DNA of 64,000 bases from Winogradskyella forsetii. GTDB taxonomy: Bacteria; Bacteroidota; Bacteroidia; Flavobacteriales; Flavobacteriaceae. Under the pieces are notes generated by a model. It had not been told where the DNA came from and searched no databases. It saw only the letters and a program-made list of their open reading frames with translations. Every line of letters begins with the position of its first letter. Position 1 is the first letter of the stretch. Made by a program: the position numbers and the translations under genes. The stretch lies in contig NZ_CP053348.1 in NCBI RefSeq assembly GCF_013394595.1, forward strand, positions 1,054,001 through 1,118,000. Direction: 5' to 3'. Positions 58,822-64,000 of the stretch are shown in pieces.

Positions 58822-58835
58822 AGGTAATTTGACCA

Positions 58836-59255
58836 ATGAGTACGGAAAACAAAAATGAATTGAAAAAACAAGAAAAGACAATCCGAAAAAGTCTTGCATT
58901 GGTGTTTATTCCAATTTTTATTGTAATTATCTCTATCTCACTAATTCAAAACAATTCGCAGAATTATCTTAAAAAAGAATATGAAAAAATCCGAAATAAC
59001 TCATACTCTGGAAAAATAACAAGTCTATTATTAGTCAAAGATAACGGACGAACTAGACCGATTTTAATTGACAATAAATGGGAAAAAGAAATTCCTTTTT
59101 TCATCCACGAAAAAATAAATATTGGAGATTCATTATATAAGAAAATTGATTCTGATTTTGAATATTATGTTAGAAATTCAAAAACGGACACTATAAAAAG
59201 AGATGTCAATGAATTTTATCGTAAAAAATATTTTGACAAACTGAATGAAAAATAA
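58836..59255 (+). CDS. Cassette 4, first ORF: small single-TM protein
   Basis: 139 aa. Lys-rich N-terminus, one membrane segment (about 19-39, LALVFIPIFIVIISISLI) and a basic extracytoplasmic domain (YSGKITSLLLVKDNG, IPFFIHEKINIGDSLYKK). No family recognised. ATG is 14 nt after the core. Followed after 11 bp by a second, interrupted ORF in the same cassette. Confidence 0.72.
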   Translation: MSTENKNELKKQEKTIRKSLALVFIPIFIVIISISLIQNNSQNYLKKEYEKIRNNSYSGKITSLLLVKDNGRTRPILIDNKWEKEIPFFIHEKINIGDSLYKKIDSDFEYYVRNSKTDTIKRDVNEFYRKKYFDKLNEK

Positions 59256-59266
59256 AAAAACTAAAA

Positions 59267-59683
59267 ATGAACACTCAATGTCCTACAGCACCACCTAATA
59301 AAAAAGAATAAATCACAGATATTGGAAAGATATTAGTCGCAGAACACGGAAATAAAAAATACTATAAGCCAGAAGAAGTTAAAAAACCCTCAAAAAAATC
59401 TAAACACTATGATTCTAGCGGAATAGATTGGCATTGTTGGGCTATGTGTACATTCTCTTCTCATTCTGACTTTGACGCTTATCACGAAATTACTGGAGAG
59501 GTATGCAACTATGTTGATATGAAAACCGAAATGTTAAGTGGACTTACAACTTCGACTTCTGTAGATTGGTTAGCAATTCCTGATTTAGATATTGACGCTT
59601 CTTGGCTGGATTTCGGAGATGTCTTTGATGGATTATTAGAAGGTGTTGGAGAATTTATTGGAGGAATATTTGACGGACTATAA
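59267..59683 (+). pseudogene. Cassette 4, second ORF interrupted by an in-frame TAA
   Basis: From ATG 59267 the frame reads MNTQCPTAPPNKKE, then TAA at 59309-59311, and then stays open for about 124 more codons to the stop at 59681. It contains HYDSSGIDWHCWAMCTFSSH and ends in a Gly-rich hydrophobic tail (DGLLEGVGEFIGGIFDGL). One base change (for example CAA or GAA to TAA) explains the break. Alternatively only the part from the ATG at 59444 (79 aa) is translated. No family recognised. Confidence 0.6.
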
Positions 59684-59693
59684 AAAACTACCT

Positions 59694-59822
59694 ACAACAT
59701 TGTGTATAGTTCATTGCTTGCCAAGTGCTTATCTGGAAAATTCCTTCGGAATTTTCTCAGGCTCGTCAAAGTTTGCTAAATTAGTAACTTAATCACGCAA
59801 CAAACCATACACTGAGCGTTGT
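59694..59822 (+). other. attC-like site 4 (129 bp)
   Basis: ACAAC (59694-59698) to GTTGT (59818-59822). Differs from site 3 by one visible base (CTTGCC versus CTTACC). Preceded by TACCTACAAC (59689-59698), the exact reverse complement of the cassette 4 start GTTGTAGGTA at 58817. Confidence 0.8.
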
Positions 59823-59850
59823 AAGTAATGCCGAAAAACCCAGAAACCAA

Positions 59851-60645
59851 GTGAATAAAACAATATTTGAAATTACCAAAATGGATTGTCCTTCAGAGGA
59901 AAATCTTATCCGAATGAAATTGGACGGAATTTCAAGCATTGCGAATTTGGACTTTGATATTCCGAATCGAAAATTGACCGTTTTTCACAGCGGAGAAATT
60001 GACCAAATCGAAAAGTCCGTTATCGAATTGAATTTAGGTGGAAAAAAAATCTCAACGGAACAAACCGACCAAACGGAATTTAAAGAAAACGAAAATCAGA
60101 AAAAACTACTTTGGTCTGTACTTGCCATAAATTTTGCTTTTTTCATTATTGAAATGACAACAGGAATTATCTCAAAATCTATGGGACTTGTTGCCGATAG
60201 TTTAGATATGCTTGCGGACAGTTTTGTGTACGGAATTAGTTTGTTTGCGGTTGGCGGAACAGTAATAAAGAAAAAACGGATTGCCAAACTTGCTGGATAT
60301 TTTCAAATAATACTTGCAATTATTGGATTTGTAGAAGTCTTGAGAAGATTTTTCGGAAACGAGAAACTTCCCGATTTTTCAACAATGATTATAGTTTCGA
60401 TTTTTGCACTTATTGCAAACGGAATTTGTCTTTATATTTTGCAAAAGTCAAAGAGCAAAGAAGAAGCACATATGAAAGCGAGTATGATTTTCACTTCGAA
60501 TGACGTGATTATCAATTTGGGAGTAATTATTGCAGGAATTTTAGTGCATTATTTGAGTTCTAATAAACCTGATTTGATTATCGGAACAATTGTTTTTGCA
60601 TTGGTAATTCAAGGAGCATTTCGGATTTTGAAATTAAGTAAGTGA
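59851..60645 (+). CDS. Cassette 5: cation diffusion facilitator-type transporter with HMA-like N-terminus
   Basis: 264 aa from a GTG start. Residues 1-70 resemble a heavy-metal-associated domain (FEITKMDCPSEENLIRMKLDG), with a single Cys rather than CxxC. Then about six membrane helices of the CDF family: SMGLVADSLDMLADSFVYGI carries the helix-II Asp pair and SMIFTSNDVIINLGVIIAG the helix-V Asn/Asp motif. It probably exports divalent metal ions using the proton gradient; the usual cytoplasmic C-terminal CDF domain is missing. The only cassette in view with a clear physiological function. Confidence 0.85.
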   Translation: MNKTIFEITKMDCPSEENLIRMKLDGISSIANLDFDIPNRKLTVFHSGEIDQIEKSVIELNLGGKKISTEQTDQTEFKENENQKKLLWSVLAINFAFFIIEMTTGIISKSMGLVADSLDMLADSFVYGISLFAVGGTVIKKKRIAKLAGYFQIILAIIGFVEVLRRFFGNEKLPDFSTMIIVSIFALIANGICLYILQKSKSKEEAHMKASMIFTSNDVIINLGVIIAGILVHYLSSNKPDLIIGTIVFALVIQGAFRILKLSK

Positions 60646-60662
60646 ACTAAAAAGCACTACTT

Positions 60663-60789
60663 ACAACAACGTGTATAATTAATGGCTGGTTCTCGCCTAC
60701 TTACGAAAATCCTCGCGGATTTTCTATTCGGTTTTTATTTGCTAAATTAGGTGCTTAAACACGCCACTAATCATACACAAAACCGTTGT
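60663..60789 (+). other. attC-like site 5 (127 bp)
   Basis: ACAAC (60663-60667) to GTTGT (60785-60789). Arms GTGTATAATTAATGGC and GCCACTAATCATACAC, wobbles at positions 7 and 12; apical hairpin GAAAATCC-TCGC-GGATTTTC. Preceded by TACTTACAAC, complementary to GTTGTAAGTA at 59818; pairing resumes past the fixed A/C position with TGC. Confidence 0.8.
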
Positions 60790-60848
60790 AAAACATATTG
60801 AAAAACAAGTTGCATACAATAATTTTATAAAGCATATTAAAATAATTG

Positions 60849-60856
60849 TATCTTTG
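60849..60856 (+). promoter_or_regulatory. -7 box inside cassette 6
   Basis: TATCTTTG matches TAnnTTTG and lies only 4 bp before the GTG start at 60861, implying a leaderless or near-leaderless transcript. No TTG -33 element at normal spacing. The 71-nt leader between core and gene is longer than in the other cassettes, consistent with a private promoter. Confidence 0.45.
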
Positions 60857-60860
60857 AATT

Positions 60861-61640
60861 GTGGAAAAAATTGGAGACATAGAAATCCGAGTTGTAGGAA
60901 AATCAGGGAATCAAAGTTTAAGTCCTGACAACTACGATATTAAGCATATTGCAACTATTTTGCAAAATGTTGAGGACTTACTATATCCAAACAATAAGAA
61001 AGATAGACCAATTATTACTTATGATATTCAAGAAGGTTCTGTCAGACATCTATTTAAAACAACTATTCAAACAGTAATTGGATTTAGTGCTGTGTTAGGA
61101 CAAGTTCAAGCTAATGAATCAATAGATTTTCTGGAATTAAAAACTGCGAGAGCTATTGAAAATATTCAAAATTTATCACGTCAGAAAAATTATGAATTTC
61201 AAATTAAAACTTCTCTCAAAGACGACTATGAATTAACTATTAATCCTTCTACTAAATATTTTAGAACAGAAAATATTTGGGTTGAAGCGGAATTCTATTT
61301 TTATGGTATTCTAAAAGATGCTGGCGGAAAAAGTAAAGCTAACATCCATTTAGATACTAAAGATTACGGATACTTATCGATTGAAACTGGAGAAGAGTTT
61401 TTAAAGGAAAGAGAAGAAAATTTACTTTATAAAAAATTTGGTGTTAGAGTGAGTGGAAAACAAAACATTGAAACTGGCGAAATTGACACAAAATCACTTT
61501 CTTTATTAGAACTAATTGATTATCAACCAAAATTTGACAGCGACTATCTGAATTCACTAATTAAAAAAGCCAAAAAAAGCTGGAATAATATTAATCCAGA
61601 TGAATGGCTGTTAAATTTAAGAGGTGGATATGAAGCATAG
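60861..61640 (+). CDS. Cassette 6, first ORF: partner of the PIN-domain protein
   Basis: 259 aa, GTG start, no signal peptide or membrane segment, mixed alpha/beta (IEIRVVGKSGNQSLSPDNYD, YDIQEGSVRHLFKTTIQTVIG, ANIHLDTKDYGYLSIETGEE). Family not recognised. It overlaps the following PIN-domain gene by 11 bp (17 bp if that gene starts at its GTG), the arrangement of a toxin-antitoxin pair with the antitoxin first, but at 259 aa it is far larger than a usual VapB. Could instead be a nucleic-acid-binding cofactor. Confidence 0.7.
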   Translation: MEKIGDIEIRVVGKSGNQSLSPDNYDIKHIATILQNVEDLLYPNNKKDRPIITYDIQEGSVRHLFKTTIQTVIGFSAVLGQVQANESIDFLELKTARAIENIQNLSRQKNYEFQIKTSLKDDYELTINPSTKYFRTENIWVEAEFYFYGILKDAGGKSKANIHLDTKDYGYLSIETGEEFLKEREENLLYKKFGVRVSGKQNIETGEIDTKSLSLLELIDYQPKFDSDYLNSLIKKAKKSWNNINPDEWLLNLRGGYEA

Positions 61641-62112
61641 TGTTTTATTAGATACAAGTTTTTTTATTCGACTTCTTAATGATGAAGACCCACTTCACTC
61701 AAATGCTGTTGGTTATTTTAAATATTTCTTGGAAAACGAAATAGCTTTAAAAATTTCTACTATTAGTATTGCAGAATATTGTGTTCTTGGAAAACTTGAA
61801 GATTTACCACTAAAAAATGTCCAAATTGTTCCGTTCAACTTAAAAGATGCTGAAAAGACAGGAGAATTTGCCGAAATTATTTTTTCGCAGAATAAAATCA
61901 ATGTCAAGAAACTATCACCTAGAGCAATAATTCCAAACGATTCAAAGCTTTTTGCACAATCGGATTTAGATAAAACTATTAGTCATTTTGTAACTTCTGA
62001 CGTTCGTTCAAAAAACACTTTAGCTTTATTAAAGAAAGGAACAAATCCAAAATTCGATATAATTAGTATTGATGTTCCATTTACAGAAACATTCGGAATT
62101 TTAGATTTATAA
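61630..62112 (+). CDS. Cassette 6, second ORF: PIN-domain protein (VapC-like RNase)
   Basis: 160 aa from ATG 61630 (a GTG two codons earlier at 61624 is possible). PIN-domain acidic residues appear in the right order: Asp in SVLLDTSFFIRLL, Glu in STISIAEYCVLG, Asp in AIIPNDSKLFAQSD, Asp in SHFVTSDVRSK. PIN proteins are Mg-dependent ribonucleases, most often toxins. Overlap with the upstream gene suggests translational coupling. Toxin-antitoxin modules are known stabilisers of integron cassette arrays. Confidence 0.75.
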   Translation: MKHSVLLDTSFFIRLLNDEDPLHSNAVGYFKYFLENEIALKISTISIAEYCVLGKLEDLPLKNVQIVPFNLKDAEKTGEFAEIIFSQNKINVKKLSPRAIIPNDSKLFAQSDLDKTISHFVTSDVRSKNTLALLKKGTNPKFDIISIDVPFTETFGILDL

Positions 62113-62123
62113 AAATACGTTTT

Positions 62124-62253
62124 ACAACACCGTATATAATTTATTGCTGGCTTCTTGCCTACTTGCGAAAGTCCTCGCGGACTTTCTTTGTCCGTAATTA
62201 TTTACTAAATTAGTTGCTTAAAACACGCAACAAACCATATACAACAACGTTGT
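62124..62253 (+). other. attC-like site 6 (130 bp)
   Basis: ACAAC (62124-62128) to GTTGT (62249-62253). Arms GTATATAATTTATTGC and GCAACAAACCATATAC pair with wobbles at 7, 8 and 12. Apical hairpin GAAAGTCC-TCGC-GGACTTTC, a compensatory A-T to G-C change relative to sites 1 and 5. Preceded by GTTTTACAAC, complementary to GTTGTAAAAC at 60785. Confidence 0.8.
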
Positions 62254-62272
62254 AAAACATTTAAAACAAACA

Positions 62273-63151
62273 TTGAGGAACATTTTACTCTTTTTTTTCA
62301 TAATCATAACCAACTTGGCGTTTAGTCAAAATACGGAATATAGCGGAATCGTTTATGGAGACGGTTATCCTGTAGTCGGAGCAACCATTTTAGTTAAAGA
62401 CTCGACTATAAACACGAAAACAGATTTTGATGGAAAGTTTACTATCAATGTTCCTGATGAATTTAATGTTCTGATTTTTAGCTACGCTGGATATGAAACC
62501 ATAAATTATAATCTTTCAGAAAATACGTCTTTATCTATTGAAATGTCAACATATCAAGAACGTGGAATTTGGATGTCAATAGGTACTTTTTCAGATATAA
62601 CTTTTGCACCTTATGGAATTTCAATAAGTAATGGACAAGATGAGCAGAATCTACTTCATTTTGAAAGTTTTCAAGAGAGTATCTCAGTAAAATTAGCGCT
62701 TGCAACAAATTTTGATGATAATTTGACTTACGAAACAAGATTGAGTTATCATAGACCACTTCTCAAAAACTCTTTTTACAATACTTCTATTGAGTATCTG
62801 AAAAAGGAATATTCTGAATTGGAATTAATGGACATCAGTCTCACTACCGATGTAATAGATTTACCATTTATAAACTCTCTTCTTACAACTAAGGTTGGAA
62901 TACAAGATTTTAAAGAGCAACAAAGTTTTGGAGCTGCAATTGGATTAAAGCGATGGCATCATAATTCTAACTTACAATATGGTGCACAAATAGGCTATTG
63001 GAATGATTACTTTACGTATAATTTTCATTTCCGTAAATTTATCTATAAAGATATTTTTAGTCTTGTCGCAAAATATAATAGAATTGATGATGCTGATTTT
63101 TTTGTAGCTGGAGTCCATTTTCTATTTAAAACTAACAAGCAAAAATATTAG
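62273..63151 (+). CDS. Cassette 7: exported protein with carboxypeptidase-like regulatory domain
   Basis: 292 aa from a TTG start. Signal peptide (IITNLAFSQ), a carboxypeptidase-D regulatory-type domain at about 20-90 (YSGIVYGDGYPVVGATILVK, KTDFDGKFTINVP, LIFSYAGYETINYNL) as at the start of TonB-dependent receptors, then about 200 residues with beta-barrel-like strands (FGAAIGLKRWHH, YGAQIGYWNDYFTYNFHF, FFVAGVHFLFK), so an outer-membrane location is plausible. Unusually complete envelope protein for a cassette. Confidence 0.8.
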   Translation: MRNILLFFFIIITNLAFSQNTEYSGIVYGDGYPVVGATILVKDSTINTKTDFDGKFTINVPDEFNVLIFSYAGYETINYNLSENTSLSIEMSTYQERGIWMSIGTFSDITFAPYGISISNGQDEQNLLHFESFQESISVKLALATNFDDNLTYETRLSYHRPLLKNSFYNTSIEYLKKEYSELELMDISLTTDVIDLPFINSLLTTKVGIQDFKEQQSFGAAIGLKRWHHNSNLQYGAQIGYWNDYFTYNFHFRKFIYKDIFSLVAKYNRIDDADFFVAGVHFLFKTNKQKY

Positions 63152-63167
63152 TGCGAAAAAACGTTTT

Positions 63168-63358
63168 ACAACAACGTATATAGCTCATAGCTAATTAGTT
63201 GCTTAATCGAACTTAAGGCTTATTTGGAAAGTCGCCAAAATTTTAAATTTGACGATTTCCAACAAAAAAATAAATAGTAAAATTTAAAAATCTGGCTTGT
63301 GCTCAACCGAAAATAATTTTATAATTTGCACGCTACGAGCCATATACACAACCGTTGT
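63168..63358 (+). other. attC-like site 7 (191 bp, long class)
   Basis: ACAAC (63168-63172) to GTTGT (63354-63358). Arms identical to site 2, but the central part differs, with its own hairpin (GGAAAGTCGCCAAA... pairing with ...TTTGACGATTTCC). Preceded by GTTTTACAAC, complementary to the cassette 7 start GTTGTAAAAC at 62249. Confidence 0.78.
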
Positions 63359-63366
63359 AAACAATT

Positions 63367-64000
63367 ATGAAAAACGCATTCGACAGAAATAAACTTTGTT
63401 ACTTATACGATGTTGAAGGCAAAAATGACGAACAATTATGTTGTCAAGATATACCTGAGAATATTTCAGAAATTAAAAATCTTCACATCTCGACGTTGGC
63501 AATGGATTTTCCAGATTCTTTCTCTAAAAAGCAAAGAACTGAACTGGAAAACGACTGGATTGAATTACTACCCAAATTGGATAATATAACTACGTTGTCT
63601 ATTAGACATAGAGTTAATCAAGAGTATTTTGAGGCAATTTGTAAGATGAAAAATCTCAAGACTCTATTTTTTTGGACATCAACAGTCGAAAACATAAATT
63701 CAATTTCAAAACTAAAAGAATTATCATCTTTATCTCTTCAATCATTTAGTAGACTTAAAAATTTATCTGCTTTAAAATCATTAAAAAAATTAAGAAGATT
63801 AACAATCGAAAATAGTTTTAAAGTTGAGAATTATGAAATCATCGGAGAGATGACTGAATTATCTGGACTTTGTCTTGGAGGAGATTTTAGCGCGCCAAAA
63901 AACCTAATGCTTGACAGTTTAGTTCCTCTTAAAAGACTTAAAGAATTGAAACATTTGGATATGTCTACTGCATCAATAAGAGATAAATCTTATGACGTGA
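63367..64000 (+). CDS. Cassette 8: leucine-rich-repeat-like protein, copy 3 (3' cut by window)
   Basis: The first 634 bp match copies 1 and 2 base for base by eye. Identity begins at the CGTTGT core; the preceding site (site 7) is different from the ones before copies 1 and 2. The remainder of the gene and its site lie beyond the window. Confidence 0.85.
   Translation, partial: MKNAFDRNKLCYLYDVEGKNDEQLCCQDIPENISEIKNLHISTLAMDFPDSFSKKQRTELENDWIELLPKLDNITTLSIRHRVNQEYFEAICKMKNLKTLFFWTSTVENINSISKLKELSSLSLQSFSRLKNLSALKSLKKLRRLTIENSFKVENYEIIGEMTELSGLCLGGDFSAPKNLMLDSLVPLKRLKELKHLDMSTASIRDKSYDV

Larger units (their letters stand above)
55405..64000 (+). mobile_element. Integron-like gene-cassette array (no integrase in window), continues past right edge
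   Basis: Eight complete cassettes and the start of a ninth, all on the + strand. Boundaries (GTTGT cores) start at 55405, 56069, 57073, 58077, 58817, 59818, 60785, 62249 and 63354. Each cassette is one or two ORFs followed by a single folded site running from ACAAC to GTTGT. For each cassette the 10-14 nt from its core match, as reverse complement, the nucleotides ending in its own ACAAC. That is the geometry of integron cassettes, where cassette start and inverse core come from one circular site. The core is GTTGT rather than GTTRRRY, and no tyrosine recombinase is encoded, so it is a CALIN-type array or a divergent relative. Confidence 0.8.

Noticed and set aside
55405..63358. CRISPR array
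   Set aside because: The repeats are 127-192 bp, contain long hairpins and are separated by genes, not by uniform short spacers; no cas genes.

Overview
The window is a low-GC chromosomal segment from a member of the Bacteroidota, most likely a marine-type Flavobacteriaceae. Evidence: cargo with type A and type B C-terminal sorting signals of the type IX secretion system (T9SS), a PorP/SprF protein, several DUF4369/carboxypeptidase-regulatory/OmpA envelope proteins, TAnnTTTG-type -7 boxes, and no clear Shine-Dalgarno sequences. No rRNA, tRNA, CRISPR array, transposase or integrase was recognised.

Layout. 1-13195: a T9SS type B locus, with a giant repeat adhesin (5' end outside the window) followed by PorP/SprF and OmpA-family partners. 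13303-15557: idi, queD, manA and a small conserved gene. 15712-19464 (minus): DUF4369 lipoprotein, DUF819 permease, then an SPFH/membrane/small DNA-binding-like operon. 19465-20027: a gene-free but highly structured region with a sigma54-like promoter, a multi-hairpin element and four tandem terminator-like hairpins. 20028-26538: hydrolase, VanX-type dipeptidase, DoxX, an ECF sigma factor with a membrane partner, and a perfectly mirrored pair of promoter-like motifs between the sigma factor gene and its divergent neighbour. 26683-35836 (minus): DEAD-box helicase, rlmF, envelope proteins, methyltransferase, pyruvate carboxylase, MOSC protein. 36054-42551: a 2165-aa beta-helix T9SS type A protein. 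42786-53836 (minus): Crp-like regulator, two serine hydrolases, transglutaminase-like protein, Tim44-like protein, htpG, S9 peptidase. 54079-55089: fabH.

55405 to the right edge is the most remarkable part: a head-to-tail array of at least eight complete gene cassettes plus one cut by the window edge. All lie on the + strand. Each is gene + one attC-like folded site, and each boundary is a GTTGT core. The first 10-14 nt of each cassette are complementary to the nucleotides just before its own site, which is the logic of integron cassettes, where the cassette start and the inverse core reunite in the excised circle. The 16-nt site arms and the cassette ends differ only by changes that are A.C mismatches on the top strand but G.T wobbles on the bottom strand, as expected if the bottom strand folds. 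A leucine-rich-repeat cassette occurs three times with identity starting exactly at the core. The core (GTTGT plus long cassette-specific arms) differs from the textbook GTTRRRY, and no integrase is visible, so this is either a CALIN-type (integrase-less) integron array or a related, divergent cassette system. Cassette cargo: lipoproteins, LRR proteins, a broken ORF, a CDF-type cation transporter, a PIN-domain pair resembling toxin-antitoxin, and an envelope protein.
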